DNA of 64,000 nt from Catalinimonas niigatensis (GCF_030506285.1 NZ_CP119422.1:6931501-6995500), one strand, 5' to 3'. Shown: positions 43,857-54,438, counted from the stretch's first letter. A program made the numbers and translations. The notes: generated by a model not told the origin, from the letters alone.

Positions 43857-45200
43857 ATGAGTTATCTATCCTTATTTGAACTCAATAAGCTGGTCAAACA
43901 TGCTTTATCTAATCACTTAGAACCATCCTACTGGGTGGTGGCAGAAATTGGTGAAATACGTCTCACCCAAAAGGGCCATTGCTATCTGGAATTGATAGAG
44001 AAAGACAGTCAACAACTTCTCGCCAAAACGCGGGCTACCATCTGGAGCTATACCTATCGCAACCTGAACGGATGGTTTGAGGCAATCACCGGAGAGTCTT
44101 TGAAGGGCGGGATGAATATACTGTGTCAGGTGGAGGTAGCTTATCATGAAGTATATGGGATCAGTCTGAATATCAAAGACATAGATGCCAACTTTACGCT
44201 GGGTGAAAGAGCAAGAAAAAAGCAGGAGGTGTTGAACAGGTTGGCCGATGAAGGAGTAGTGGAGATGAATAAAGCTCTTTTGCTTCCCACTGTACCACAA
44301 AAGATAGCAGTGATCAGTTCTCCCACTGCTGCAGGCTTAGGTGATTTTTTGGATCAGCTTTCTTCCAACCGCTACGCCTATCATTTTGAAATCAAATTGT
44401 TCAAGGCGCTGATGCAGGGCAATCAGGCGGAGGAGAGCATTGTCAATGCCATGCTGGAAGTCTATCAGGAATTGGAGCAGAAGGAAGATGCCTACGATGT
44501 GCTGGTCATCATCCGGGGAGGAGGAGCGCAGGTAGATCTGGATTGTTTTGATGGTTATGATGTGGCTGCTCATATTGCCCAGTTTCCTATTCCGGTGATT
44601 ACGGGTATCGGGCACGAAAGGGATGAAACAGTGGCTGACCTTGTGGCGCACACGCGTATGAAAACACCCACGGCAGTAGCAGAATTTCTGATCAACGGCA
44701 TACTCAGTTTTGATGAAAAGCTGGAAGGACTGTGGTATAGACTAACGCAAAAAGCACAGTTTACATTGAAAGATAATACCTATGCTTTGGATAACTTAAG
44801 CAATAGGTTGAAATTTGCAGCCAACAGTATCTTACAGAATGAACGGCATCAGTTGGAACAGGCACAGCATCAACTCCAATATTATAGTCGACAGCAAATT
44901 AAAGGAGAGAGAGAAAAACTGTTGCAAACCAGAAAAAACCTGGAAGTTGTGTCTCAGAAAAAATTGCTAACCTTAAAAGAAAAATTAAATAACTACAAAA
45001 AATATCTGCTTGCCTCTGATCCTGAGCATATACTGAAGAAAGGTTTTACCTATAGTTCAGTGAATGGAAAGCCCCTACAGAAAGTAAATGCAATAGAAGA
45101 AGGCGATATGTTGGAAACCATTAGCTTTCAAAAGGTTTTGAGAAGTAGAGTAGAAAGTATTCAGAATAGACAAAAGCATGAGCGCCAAAAAGAAAAGTAA
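43857..45200 (+). CDS. xseA: Exodeoxyribonuclease VII large subunit
   Basis: The 447-aa protein has an N-terminal OB-fold (about 1-105, WVVAEIGEIRLTQKGHCYLELIEK), the catalytic domain with AVISSPTAAGLGDFL and IIRGGGAQVDLDCFDGYDVAAHIAQFPIPVITGIGHERDETV (the metal-site region), THTRMKTPTAVAEF, and a coiled-coil C-terminus ending in KGFTYSSVNGKPL. It degrades single-stranded DNA in repair. xseB begins 23 bp before its end. Confidence 0.93.
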   Translation: MSYLSLFELNKLVKHALSNHLEPSYWVVAEIGEIRLTQKGHCYLELIEKDSQQLLAKTRATIWSYTYRNLNGWFEAITGESLKGGMNILCQVEVAYHEVYGISLNIKDIDANFTLGERARKKQEVLNRLADEGVVEMNKALLLPTVPQKIAVISSPTAAGLGDFLDQLSSNRYAYHFEIKLFKALMQGNQAEESIVNAMLEVYQELEQKEDAYDVLVIIRGGGAQVDLDCFDGYDVAAHIAQFPIPVITGIGHERDETVADLVAHTRMKTPTAVAEFLINGILSFDEKLEGLWYRLTQKAQFTLKDNTYALDNLSNRLKFAANSILQNERHQLEQAQHQLQYYSRQQIKGEREKLLQTRKNLEVVSQKKLLTLKEKLNNYKKYLLASDPEHILKKGFTYSSVNGKPLQKVNAIEEGDMLETISFQKVLRSRVESIQNRQKHERQKEK

Positions 45201-45405
45201 AGACCTGAAATATCAGGCTGCCCTGGATGAATTAGAAGCCATCGTAAGTGAAGTAGAAAGTGATACAATGGATATTGATAGTTTATCAGAAAAAATTGAA
45301 AGGGCTTTGGAACTGATTCATCATTGCCGTGGCAAGCTCAGGGAAACGGAAACTACAATTCAAAAAGCTTTTGAAAATGGTAGCCAAATCAATGACGAAG
45401 AATGA
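45178..45405 (+). CDS. xseB: Exodeoxyribonuclease VII small subunit
   Basis: The 75-aa protein matches XseB: KYQAALDELEAIVSEVES, MDIDSLSEKIERALELIHHCRGKLRETE, a two-helix coiled coil that binds XseA. It overlaps xseA by 23 bp and shares ATGA with the next gene, so the three are one translational unit. Confidence 0.92.
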   Translation: MSAKKKSKDLKYQAALDELEAIVSEVESDTMDIDSLSEKIERALELIHHCRGKLRETETTIQKAFENGSQINDEE

Positions 45406-45719
45406 ATGAACATCAGTTCATGGAGCTGGAATACATCTACTGGAGTCTGATTTGCCTGGGAGTTGCGGTATTGTATTACATTTTATGGCCCAAACCTTCA
45501 GCCCGACAGGTAAGGACAGTTTGGCAACGTATTATCTTTAGATACTTTCATGCTTTGGTCTGGATATTTCTGGCATTTTCCTGCTTTCTTAAAGCTTTTT
45601 TTGTTCACCCTATTTTGATGCTACTCTCTGATCTCTTGTTACTTCTTGGCTTAGTCACTTATCTTATTTTCATATTTACCTTCCTGCATGAGAAAAGAAA
45701 AATGATGAGAAAACACTAA
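45402..45719 (+). CDS. Small membrane protein of unknown function
   Basis: This 105-aa protein has about three hydrophobic segments (YWSLICLGVAVLYYILW, WIFLAFSCFLKAFFV, LLLLGLVTYLIFIFTFL) and a short basic tail. Its ATG overlaps the xseB stop in an ATGA, so it is expressed with xseAB; a role in DNA repair is not implied by its sequence. A second ATG four bases further on is out of frame. I recognise no family. Confidence 0.6.
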   Translation: MNEHQFMELEYIYWSLICLGVAVLYYILWPKPSARQVRTVWQRIIFRYFHALVWIFLAFSCFLKAFFVHPILMLLSDLLLLLGLVTYLIFIFTFLHEKRKMMRKH

Positions 45720-45892
45720 TTATTATGCTCTGACAAAGCCTGATGGCTACTGGAATGAAACAAAGTATCCAATTGAAAAGATATATCTTTGTTGGAGGTT
45801 TCAACTCAACTCAAATTTAAGGTATAGGGGCATAGCCGCTTAAAGTTTCAAGGGCTGATACTACGTATATAATCTTTGTTTATCACTCATTC

Positions 45893-46603
45893 ATGCATCC
45901 ATTCTCTTCACATTCATCAGACGTCTACGGAAAGGCTTTATACGATTATTATACAAAAGGAGAGGCAACACCGCTCTATTTGCATACCAGTTACGAGGTA
46001 GTAGAGGAGATGCCGGTAGATTGGTTTTTTCGGGAAGAAGAAGATTTTCCTGCTTTAGAGCTACGTGCTCTGGAAACTGCGCATGGTAAAATTCTGGACA
46101 TAGGAGCTGGCGCAGGCAGCCATGCCATTGCGTTGCATGAACAGGGAAAAGAAGTCCATGTGCTTGACCATTCTCTTTATTGTACCGAGATCATGAGGTC
46201 CAGAGGGCTCTCCAAAATATTGTATCAATCAATCTGGAAGACTGTTCCGGAAAAGTACAATACGCTACTGCTACTGATGAATGGTATAGGCATCGTGGGA
46301 ACGATAGAAAATTTGAGGAAATTTTTATTGCAGGCGCATGATTGGATAAATCCCGGTGGGCAAATCCTCTTTGATTCCAGTGATCTATCCTATTTGTATG
46401 AGGATATCAAAGTACAACAATATCCTTATAAAGGAGAAATCCAGTACCAATATGAATACCAGGGCAAGAAAGGAGAATGGTTTTCATGGCTATACATTGA
46501 TCCGCAAAATATGCGTAAAATAGCCAGAGAATGTGGCTGGAAGATGGAAATACTGGAAGAAGACCATAACGACCAATATCTGGGCAGATTAACTAATGCA
46601 TAG
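45893..46603 (+). CDS. Class I SAM-dependent methyltransferase
   Basis: The 236-aa protein has the Rossmann motif I ILDIGAGAGSHAIALHEQG (about 66-84) followed by the acidic loop VHVLDHS that binds the SAM ribose, motif II around TLLLLMNGIGIVGT, and a late WINPGGQILFDSSD, all typical of class I methyltransferases. The N-terminal 60 residues are specific (YGKALYDYYTKGEATPLYLHTSYEV). It lacks a signal peptide. The substrate is unknown. It appears to have its own transcription unit. Confidence 0.82.
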   Translation: MHPFSSHSSDVYGKALYDYYTKGEATPLYLHTSYEVVEEMPVDWFFREEEDFPALELRALETAHGKILDIGAGAGSHAIALHEQGKEVHVLDHSLYCTEIMRSRGLSKILYQSIWKTVPEKYNTLLLLMNGIGIVGTIENLRKFLLQAHDWINPGGQILFDSSDLSYLYEDIKVQQYPYKGEIQYQYEYQGKKGEWFSWLYIDPQNMRKIARECGWKMEILEEDHNDQYLGRLTNA

Positions 46604-46717
46604 TATAAGGCAATAAATTCTTTATGAAAAATCCTGCTTTTTCACACTGATCTTCTGCATTATTGGGCATTTGCCTTATATTCAGGCCATATTTTGTTGA
46701 AACCTACTTATTTAACA

Positions 46718-49700
46718 ATGATACACATCTACAAGCCTAAATGTTTATTGTCAGGAATATGGGTCATGCTTTTCTTACTGTTTATAACCTGCGAGAATCT
46801 TCAGGCACAAAAGCGTAACCGAAATCAAGCCACTACAATATCTTACGATACGGTGCTTTATAGCGGACTGAAATGGCGATCTATAGGCCCTTATCGTGGA
46901 GGTCGCTCTGCTACAGTGACAGGAGTGCCTGGCAAACCCAATCTGTTTTACTTCGGTGCTACCGGCGGCGGTGTATGGAAAACGGAAGATGCAGGCCAGA
47001 CATGGAGCAATATTTCAGACGGCTATTTTGGTGGTTCTATCGGAGCGGTAGCAGTGAGTGAGTATGATAATAATGTTATCTATGTTGGAGGAGGAGAAAA
47101 GACGGTCAGAGGCAATGTATCATTTGGCTATGGGATGTGGAAATCTACCGATGCCGGTAAGACCTGGGAGAATATTGGTCTCAATGAAACCCGGCAGATC
47201 GGCAGAATCAGAATCCATCCCCGCAATCCTGACATTGTTTATGTCGCAGCCATAGGAAATTTATTTGCTCCTCACGAACAAAGAGGTGTATTTCGTTCTA
47301 TGGACGGAGGGAAGAACTGGGAAAAGGTACTCTATGCCAATGATCAGGCAGGAGCCGTTGATCTGGTCTTTGATCCCAGCAATCCTCGCATCTTATATGC
47401 CAGCACATGGCGCATAAAACGTACACCCTACAGCCTGGAAAGTGGGGGCGAAGGTTCAGCCTTATGGAAAAGTACCGACGGAGGAGACAACTGGAAAGAA
47501 ATCTCTAAAAATAAAGGGATGCCCCATGGTACTTTAGGGATCATAGGCGTCACGGTTTCTCCGGTCAATTCGGAAAGAGTGTTTGCCATCATTGAAGCAG
47601 AAAACGGAGGCGTGTTCCGTTCGGATAATGGCGGGCAAACCTGGACCAAAACCAATGAGGATCGTAGCTTAAGGCAAAGGGCATGGTATTATACCCGTAT
47701 CTATGCCGACACTAAAGATGAAGATATCGTCTATGTGTTAAATGTAGATTACCATAAATCCAAAGATGGAGGCAAATCCTTTGAAGCCTACGAAGCGCCT
47801 CACGGTGACCATCACGATCTGTGGATCGCACCGGAAGACAATCAGCGGATGGTTATCGCCGATGATGGCGGGGCACAGGTAAGCATGGATGGTGGTGACA
47901 ACTGGACAACTTACCATAATCAGCCTACTGCCCAGTTTTATCGTGTGGTGACCGATGATCATTTTCCTTACCGCATCTACGGAGCACAGCAGGATAATTC
48001 CACCCTTAGAATACTGCACCGCACAGATGATTACAGCATCAACGAAAACCATTGGGAAGAAACTGCCGGTGGGGAAAGTGCCCATCTGGCGGTTGATCCT
48101 GAAAATAATGACATCGTGTATGGGGGTTCTTATGGAGGATTCTTATCACGCGTCAACCATGACAATAACCAGATCAGACTGATTAATGTGTGGCCGGATA
48201 ATCCCATGGGTTATGGAGCCAAGAGTTTAAAGTATCGCTTCCAGTGGAACTACCCGATCTTCTTCTCGCCCCACAATCCCAATAAACTGTACGTTGCCTC
48301 CAACCATCTGCATGCGACTACCAATGAAGGGCAAAGCTGGGAAGAGATCAGTCCCGACCTAACCCGCAATGATACTACCAAATTGGGTTCTTCCGGCGGG
48401 CCAATTACCAAAGACAATACCAGTGTTGAATACTATGCGACAATCTTTGCAGCGATTGAGTCGCCTTATGAAGAAGGATTATTGTGGACAGGTTCCGACG
48501 ATGGGTTAATGCATATCAGCAGGGATGGGGGTAAAAACTGGGAGAATGTAACACCTCCCGCTATGCCTGAATGGATGATGATCAACAGCATAGAAGCCGA
48601 TCCTTTTACTGAAGGAGGGGCTTATGTAGCCGGTACACGCTATAAGTTAGGCGATTTCCAGCCTTATCTCTACAAAACCAAAGACTATGGAAAAAGCTGG
48701 CAGTTGATTGTCAGTGGAATAGATAGTGAACATTTTACCCGGGTAGTACGGGCCGACCCCAAACGTCAGGGACTACTCTATGCTGGTACGGAAACAGCTA
48801 TGTATTTCTCTTTTGACGATGGAGCCAGCTGGTCGTCTTTTCAACTCAATTTACCCACAGTACCCATTACCGACCTGGCGGTGAAGGAAAATAACCTTAT
48901 TGCCGCTACGCAGGGGCGTAGTTTCTGGCTGATAGATGATCTTACGCCTCTCCATCAACTCAATGAGAAAGTAGCGGGCAGTAATTTCTACCTCTACCAG
49001 CCTACAGACAGCTATCTGATGGACGGTGGGCAAAGAGGAGACTCGCCTACTGAAGGTGCCAATCATCCTGGTGGTGTGATGATCCATTTCTTTCTCAGAG
49101 ATTCTATAGATTCTACAACTACCATAAGCCTGAAAATTAAAGATAATGGTGGACAAGTGATCAAAGAATACAGTACTGCTTTTGATAAAGAGGAGAAGGA
49201 TTTATCTAAAGAAAAACTTGAGGTCAAGCAGGGTTTCAATACTTTCAACTGGGATATGCGCTATCCCAATGCCAAGAGCTTTGAGGGAATGATCCTTTGG
49301 GGGGGTGGGCTAAACGGCCCCAAAGCACTTCCTGGTACTTATCAGGTAGAACTAGCGGTGAATGACAATCGTATGGGGCAAAATTTTAAGATAATCGCTG
49401 ATCCAAGATGGGAATCTACCCAGGCTGACTTGCAGGCACAACATGATTTCCTGATGTCGGTGAGAGATAAGCTGACTGAGACCCACCAAGCCATTGAAGA
49501 TATCCGAAATATCCGGGAGCAGATGAATACAGTAGTAGATAAGGTCAAAGGAAATGAAGCCATGCAGGAGATTGTGGACAAAGCCAAAGCCATAGATCAG
49601 AAGATGACAGTGATAGAACAGGAATTGTATCAGACGAAGAACAGAAGCGGACAAGACCCTTTGAACTTTCCGATAAAGTTAAATAACAAACTGGCAAATG

Positions 49701-49906
49701 TAGGCTCACAGGTAGGTTATGGACACTTTAAACCTACCCAGCAAGCGATTGACTTCAAAGATGAAATCATTGAAAAGATTGATGAACAGCTACAGGAGTT
49801 TAAAAAAGTGATCAATCAGGAAGTGTCGGAGTTTAACCGCATGGTACAGGAGAAAAATGTAAGTTCGGTCAGTTTGAAAGATACACCTCAACCGGTAAAT
49901 CCTTAA
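46718..49906 (+). CDS. Secreted sortilin/VPS10-like BNR-repeat protein
   Basis: I use the ATG at 46718 (1062 aa); the longer frame starts with TTG. A signal peptide (LLSGIWVMLFLLFITCENLQA) precedes a long beta-propeller region with repeated BNR/Asp-box motifs (VWKTEDAGQTWSNI, MWKSTDAGKTWENI, VFRSMDGGKNWEKV, VFRSDNGGQTWTK) and a WRSIGPYRGGRS start typical of this Bacteroidota family. After about 760 a beta-sandwich (KLEVKQGFNTFNWDMRYP) and a helical C-terminus (about 900-1050) follow. Annotated elsewhere as glycosyl hydrolase or VPS10 domain protein, but no catalytic residues are evident. No C-terminal sorting domain is visible. Confidence 0.85.
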   Translation: MIHIYKPKCLLSGIWVMLFLLFITCENLQAQKRNRNQATTISYDTVLYSGLKWRSIGPYRGGRSATVTGVPGKPNLFYFGATGGGVWKTEDAGQTWSNISDGYFGGSIGAVAVSEYDNNVIYVGGGEKTVRGNVSFGYGMWKSTDAGKTWENIGLNETRQIGRIRIHPRNPDIVYVAAIGNLFAPHEQRGVFRSMDGGKNWEKVLYANDQAGAVDLVFDPSNPRILYASTWRIKRTPYSLESGGEGSALWKSTDGGDNWKEISKNKGMPHGTLGIIGVTVSPVNSERVFAIIEAENGGVFRSDNGGQTWTKTNEDRSLRQRAWYYTRIYADTKDEDIVYVLNVDYHKSKDGGKSFEAYEAPHGDHHDLWIAPEDNQRMVIADDGGAQVSMDGGDNWTTYHNQPTAQFYRVVTDDHFPYRIYGAQQDNSTLRILHRTDDYSINENHWEETAGGESAHLAVDPENNDIVYGGSYGGFLSRVNHDNNQIRLINVWPDNPMGYGAKSLKYRFQWNYPIFFSPHNPNKLYVASNHLHATTNEGQSWEEISPDLTRNDTTKLGSSGGPITKDNTSVEYYATIFAAIESPYEEGLLWTGSDDGLMHISRDGGKNWENVTPPAMPEWMMINSIEADPFTEGGAYVAGTRYKLGDFQPYLYKTKDYGKSWQLIVSGIDSEHFTRVVRADPKRQGLLYAGTETAMYFSFDDGASWSSFQLNLPTVPITDLAVKENNLIAATQGRSFWLIDDLTPLHQLNEKVAGSNFYLYQPTDSYLMDGGQRGDSPTEGANHPGGVMIHFFLRDSIDSTTTISLKIKDNGGQVIKEYSTAFDKEEKDLSKEKLEVKQGFNTFNWDMRYPNAKSFEGMILWGGGLNGPKALPGTYQVELAVNDNRMGQNFKIIADPRWESTQADLQAQHDFLMSVRDKLTETHQAIEDIRNIREQMNTVVDKVKGNEAMQEIVDKAKAIDQKMTVIEQELYQTKNRSGQDPLNFPIKLNNKLANVGSQVGYGHFKPTQQAIDFKDEIIEKIDEQLQEFKKVINQEVSEFNRMVQEKNVSSVSLKDTPQPVNP

Positions 49907-50215
49907 GTTCTTTAATGGTCGTCAGGCTTAGGTTTTGCGACTGTTTATAACTGTATACTCTAAGTATTTAATTAAAAAAATGCAGAGAAAAGCCAGCAAT
50001 GGTAAGTTTACAGAATCTTCAAGTAATTCAAAAGATGACTACTGTCCTGCTTTGCACTAAGTTCATGAAAGTAAAGAAACCTGTAACATGACAAAATTCA
50101 AACCACTGGCACTATAATCAGCAGCTTATCAGCCAGAGTTTTCCATTACATCAATTATATGACATCCTGATGCATCTCAATGATTTTATAGTTAGTTTTG
50201 CGCGAAATTACATGT
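49907..50215. other. Intergenic stretch before the SDR fusion gene
   Basis: About 309 bp with no open frame of note. It contains a candidate -7 promoter element, TAGTTTTG, at 50193-50200, ending 15 bp before the ATG at 50216; a matching TTTG upstream is not clear. Confidence 0.5.
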
Positions 50216-51775
50216 ATGGTGAATAGGCAAAACGAGGAAGTATCAAATCAACTTACAGCGGATCAAATTGATCAGTGTTTAGCTGTTTTGGAAACGCTGA
50301 ATAGTGATACCAATCAAATATTTGATATTCCTGAAGAGAAGAGATTAGCGCTTATCATGGCCGCAGGATTACTTTCACGACCCAGCCGTGAAGAGTTTTT
50401 AAGACGTAAAAAAGATGCTAAGAAAGCGGCTAAAAGAAAGATTGCAGAAAAGGATAAGCATGCCCGTAACAGAACAGGCATCAGGAGTGCCCGTGAAGCT
50501 GCTGTATTTGTGGCACCTGCCATGATTGATTTGCAAGCTGTACAGGGTCAAGATTTCAAAATACTGGAATCACCCAGAAATTGTTATGTGTGCAAAGAGG
50601 TGTATCATACCCTACATCATTTTTATGATACGATGTGCCCCTCCTGTGGTGATTTCAATTATGCGAAACGTTTTCAAACCGCGGATATGAGCGGGCAAGT
50701 CGCCCTGGTGACTGGTTCAAGACTGAAAATTGGATACCACATTACTCTGATGATGTTACGAGCAGGCGCTACGGTAATTGCCACCACCAGATTTCCGGTA
50801 GACTCCGCTTTACGCTATGCTAAAGAACCGGATTTCAAACAGTGGGGACATCGCCTGAAAATCCATGGACTGGACCTTCGGCATATTCCCAGTGTAGAGA
50901 TCTTTTGCAATTTTATTGAGCAGCAATATGATCGCCTGGATGTGTTGATTAATAATGCTGCCCAGACAGTACGGCGTCCGTCCGGCTTTTATCAGCACCT
51001 GATGCCCAATGAAGAACGCGCTTTTACCGAACTGCCCACCTACGCACAAAACCTGCTGGCTGATCATCATACCTGTTTACAAGAATTGAAAGCCTTAAGC
51101 GCAGGCTTCTACGAAGGACAGCATAAAAACCTGCCTGTGACCTGGCATGGCAAGCAGTTGGGAATAGGTTTGAGTGCCTCCGCCAAACTTTCGCAGATTC
51201 CCTATAGCATAGATAATACATTAACTGCTGAAGAAGTATTTCCGGTGGGAAAACTGGATGCCGATCTACAGCAGGTAGATTTAAGAAAAACCAATAGCTG
51301 GCGATTGAAGCTGGGAGAAATCTATACCAACGAAATGCTGGAAGTGCAATTGGTCAATGCGGTAGCTCCTTTCGTACTGTGTAACCGCCTGGTCAATATC
51401 ATGAAAAAAGAGAATACCGGTCAGAAGCATATCATCAATGTTTCTGCCATGGAAGGTAAATTCCATCGTTTTCATAAGGAAGACCGTCATCCCCATACCA
51501 ACATGGCCAAGGCAGCACTCAATATGATGACACATACTTCAGCATCTGATTTTGCCAAATACGGTATTTATATGAATGCAGTAGACACCGGCTGGGTAAC
51601 CGATGAAGACCCTGCCGAGCTTGCCAGGAAGAAGGAAGAAATCCATGACTTTCAGCCACCCCTGGATATTGTGGATGGCGCTGCCCGTGTGATGGACCCG
51701 CTCTTTGATGGCATCAATACCGGTAAACACTGGTGTGGTAAATTCCTGAAAGACTACCGCCCCATTGATTGGTGA
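50216..51775 (+). CDS. SDR-fold protein fused to a zinc ribbon, with altered active site
   Basis: About 519 aa from the ATG at 50216 (the longer frame starts with TTG). The N-terminus is helical and lysine/arginine-rich (about 58-95), then a zinc ribbon with CYVC (Cys123, Cys126) and CPSC (Cys141, Cys144). The SDR part has [17 protein letters not shown] (glycine-rich loop about 166-173), [10 protein letters not shown] (245-250) and [10 protein letters not shown] with the usual Ser. The YxxxK motif is replaced by TNMAK, so the catalytic Tyr is Thr. An extra segment of about 120 residues lies between NNAAQ and the Ser region. No signal peptide. Function unknown; the fold is sure, normal reductase chemistry is not. 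Confidence 0.8.
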   Translation: MVNRQNEEVSNQLTADQIDQCLAVLETLNSDTNQIFDIPEEKRLALIMAAGLLSRPSREEFLRRKKDAKKAAKRKIAEKDKHARNRTGIRSAREAAVFVAPAMIDLQAVQGQDFKILESPRNCYVCKEVYHTLHHFYDTMCPSCGDFNYAKRFQTADMSGQVALVTGSRLKIGYHITLMMLRAGATVIATTRFPVDSALRYAKEPDFKQWGHRLKIHGLDLRHIPSVEIFCNFIEQQYDRLDVLINNAAQTVRRPSGFYQHLMPNEERAFTELPTYAQNLLADHHTCLQELKALSAGFYEGQHKNLPVTWHGKQLGIGLSASAKLSQIPYSIDNTLTAEEVFPVGKLDADLQQVDLRKTNSWRLKLGEIYTNEMLEVQLVNAVAPFVLCNRLVNIMKKENTGQKHIINVSAMEGKFHRFHKEDRHPHTNMAKAALNMMTHTSASDFAKYGIYMNAVDTGWVTDEDPAELARKKEEIHDFQPPLDIVDGAARVMDPLFDGINTGKHWCGKFLKDYRPIDW

Positions 51776-51931
51776 TGCGAGAAACAGCCTTTTCACGCCG
51801 ATGTATCTCAAAGTTATCCCAAGAGACCTGGAGTAAAGACAGACGACCATAAATTGTTCAATTTTCAGTATCCTCTGTAACGGAGAAAGAAGTGAAATAT
51901 AGTTACTGAACCAAGACTAAAACATTTACGA

Positions 51932-52873
51932 ATGTATAAAAGAATTGCCATTATCGGACTAGGTGGAGTAGGAGGATATTTTGGGTTCAAACTCAATGAA
52001 TCAAATACCGACAAAAAATTTAACATCACCTTTGTCGCAAGAGGCATTACTCATGATATCGTAAAAGCCAGTGGGTTGACTTTGCATTCACCAGAACATG
52101 CCCACACCAATACCCGACCCGACAGCGTACTGCAAGAAATATCAGCATTGACACAGCAGGATTTGATACTCATCTGTGTCAAAGCCTATGATCTGGAAAA
52201 TGTATGTCAGCAGTTACTTGACATCGTTACTGACAAAACGGTCCTCTTGCCTTTGATGAACGGAGTAGATATCTATGATCGGATAAGAAAAGTAATCATG
52301 GATGGAGTAGTGCTGCCTTCCTGTGTCTATGTGGCATCTCATATGGAAGAAAAGGGCGTGATCGTTCATAAAGGTAATACAGGTAAAATCATTCTGGGCA
52401 GGGACCCCCAACATCTTCAAGAAAACATAGACTGGGTTGTTGACATGCTGCAAAACAGTGGAGCGAATATAACTTTTCGGGATAACCCCCTGACCGAAAT
52501 CTGGACAAAGTTTATTTTTATCGCCAGTTTTGGATTAGTGTCAGCAAGGTATAACAAATCCATAGGACAGCTGTGTGAAACGCTTTTATTGAAAGAAAGG
52601 GCGATAAGCATTATGGAAGAAATTAAAGCGGTTGCTGAAAGAAAAAATGTACAACTTCCGCACAACATCATTGAGCTTACTTTTAAGAAAGCTGAAACCT
52701 TTCCTTACCATACGCCAACCTCACTTCAATTGGATGTGCATTCCGGAAAGCGTGAAAACGAACTTGAATTGTTTGCAGGGGCCATTATACGTTACGGGAT
52801 TGAAACCGAGACAGACACCAGCAATACCCGGGCAATATATGCTGAAATAACAGAAAAGCTCCGTTTGAGTTAG
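51932..52873 (+). CDS. Ketopantoate reductase-like protein (PanE/ApbA family)
   Basis: The 313-aa protein has an N-terminal NAD(P)-binding domain (RIAIIGLGGVGGYFGFKLNES) and VKAYDLENV, then PLMNGVDIYDRI with the family NG motif, and SCVYVASHMEEKGVIVHKG. The C-terminal helical domain includes WTKFIFIASFGLVSARYNKSIG, in which Lys contacts the substrate in PanE, and the SLQLDVHSGKRENELELFAG block. It would reduce 2-dehydropantoate to pantoate with NADPH in coenzyme A synthesis, though paralogues with other 2-ketoacid substrates exist. Confidence 0.85.
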   Translation: MYKRIAIIGLGGVGGYFGFKLNESNTDKKFNITFVARGITHDIVKASGLTLHSPEHAHTNTRPDSVLQEISALTQQDLILICVKAYDLENVCQQLLDIVTDKTVLLPLMNGVDIYDRIRKVIMDGVVLPSCVYVASHMEEKGVIVHKGNTGKIILGRDPQHLQENIDWVVDMLQNSGANITFRDNPLTEIWTKFIFIASFGLVSARYNKSIGQLCETLLLKERAISIMEEIKAVAERKNVQLPHNIIELTFKKAETFPYHTPTSLQLDVHSGKRENELELFAGAIIRYGIETETDTSNTRAIYAEITEKLRLS

Positions 52874-53247
52874 TTGCTGCAATCCAATTTGATATTCGGT
52901 AGACATAGACAAAGTCTTGAGTAGTGATCAATTATTCCTTGGCAGTAAAATAAAAAAGCATATTCTCACCAAATGCATTGAAAACTGCTAAATATAAAGA
53001 CACTGCCTTTTAACCTTGAAAAGAAAAACCTTCATAAAAAGCTCATCCCTGATAGACTTTTAAGAAATATTAATCGGCTCCCCAGCGAATATTGATCCAT
53101 GATTTATGTCATAGGAAGCGAGTCAGGATAATTGTCCAATATTCGGGAGAGAAGTAAATCACTCCTGCTTTTACATGCCATTGACGATACATTTTTCCAA
53201 GCGTAAATTTATGCTTAACTTTAAGTTAATTCATTTTTTTATCTGAT
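52874..53247. other. Intergenic stretch before the second AI-2E gene
   Basis: About 374 bp, AT-rich, with no gene or stable RNA that I can support. The last 60 bp are T-rich and may hold the promoter of the permease gene, but no clear TTTG/TAnnTTTG pair is present. Confidence 0.5.
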
Positions 53248-54309
53248 ATGACTTCTTCCTCATCTTCAGGCTCAATTGTTCGTTGGGCTGCATTTTTTTT
53301 GTTAGTCACACTTATCGTCCATATTATGGTGGTAGCGAAGTCAGTGCTGATTCCTTTGATATTTGCCGGGTTTGTGGCCATACTTTTCTCTCCTGTAAGC
53401 ACCTGGTTAGAAAAGTTTAATTTTCCCAGGTGGTTATCTTCTTTGGTTTGTTTACTGTTGGCCATCATCATTTTTGGAGGTATCATTACTTTCTTCTATA
53501 CCCAGACCAGAAGGTTTGCCAGCGATATGGATAGCCTGGGACAAAGTATGAACGAGCTGCTCAGTCGTTTTACAGATCGTATCAATGATTTAACGGGAAA
53601 CACGAATCTTGTGGAAATGAATACTGTACAAGAAGCTTTTGGGGCTTTACTGGAAAACAATACAGATATTCTTACCCAGGGGCTGTCTCAGATGACAGCC
53701 AGTTTTATCCAGGTGATGCTATTTATGTCACTTGTGGTGCTTTTTCTCATTTACAGAGATGAAATTCTGGCTTTTGGTCTAAAAGTAATCAACGGACAAA
53801 ATAAAAATGTTAAAGCGATCATTCTTAAAGTGAAACTGGTAGTCAGAAATTATATCATCGGCATATTTTTAGTCATTGTCATTCTGGCGGTATGCAACAG
53901 CATCGCTTTGTGGGCCATGGATATAGAGCATGCCATTTTCTTTGCCGTATTTGCGGCGGTCCTCAATATTGTACCTTTTATTGGGCCATTGGTAGGTTCC
54001 ATACTGCCTGCTTTATTTGCATTGGTCATGAAGGATTCATTGTGGTACCCTTTTGGTGTAATATTGTACTTCATTGTAATTCAATCGTTTGAAAGTTATA
54101 TGATCACACCTAGTATAGTGGGGAAGAAAGTGAGTATAAACCCTATGTTTACCATCCTGGCTATCTTTGTAGGTAACCTGGTGTGGGGTGTAGCCGGAAT
54201 GATTGTTTTTATCCCATTTACCGCTATGCTCAAGCAGATTTTTGATGAAGTGGATACACTAAAACCCTACGGATACATTATGGGAGCTATGAATGAAAAG
54301 AAATCATAG
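53248..54309 (+). CDS. AI-2E family permease (second copy)
   Basis: The 353-aa protein has the PF01594 layout: two opening membrane segments, a soluble coiled part (about 90-140, QTRRFASDMDSLGQSMNELLSRF), then the hydrophobic hairpins with MDIEHAIFFAVFAAVLNIVPFIGPLVGS and SYMITPSIVGKKVSINPMFTILA. It is paralogous to the gene at 33520 (shared PRWLSS-like, GxxVSxNP and KPYG motifs) and a little shorter. Substrate unknown; the family name does not prove autoinducer-2 transport. It is upstream of the penicillin acylase gene but with its own spacing of 269 bp. Confidence 0.86.
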   Translation: MTSSSSSGSIVRWAAFFLLVTLIVHIMVVAKSVLIPLIFAGFVAILFSPVSTWLEKFNFPRWLSSLVCLLLAIIIFGGIITFFYTQTRRFASDMDSLGQSMNELLSRFTDRINDLTGNTNLVEMNTVQEAFGALLENNTDILTQGLSQMTASFIQVMLFMSLVVLFLIYRDEILAFGLKVINGQNKNVKAIILKVKLVVRNYIIGIFLVIVILAVCNSIALWAMDIEHAIFFAVFAAVLNIVPFIGPLVGSILPALFALVMKDSLWYPFGVILYFIVIQSFESYMITPSIVGKKVSINPMFTILAIFVGNLVWGVAGMIVFIPFTAMLKQIFDEVDTLKPYGYIMGAMNEKKS

Positions 54310-54408
54310 TAAGTATAAACCAGGCAGATTTTGAATACATCTCTTCACTCCAGGTAAGGTATCATGCTTAAAGGTAATTTTTTAACCCTTTCTTTTAAGT
54401 TAAAATAT

Positions 54409-54438
54409 TTTGGCATGTGTATATTATCATTAATTTCG
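54409..54438 (+). promoter_or_regulatory. Candidate promoter of the penicillin acylase gene
   Basis: TTTG at 54409-54412, an 18-bp spacer and TAATTTCG at 54431-54438 match the Bacteroidota promoter with one mismatch in the -7 element. It implies a leader of roughly 130 nt. Confidence 0.5.
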
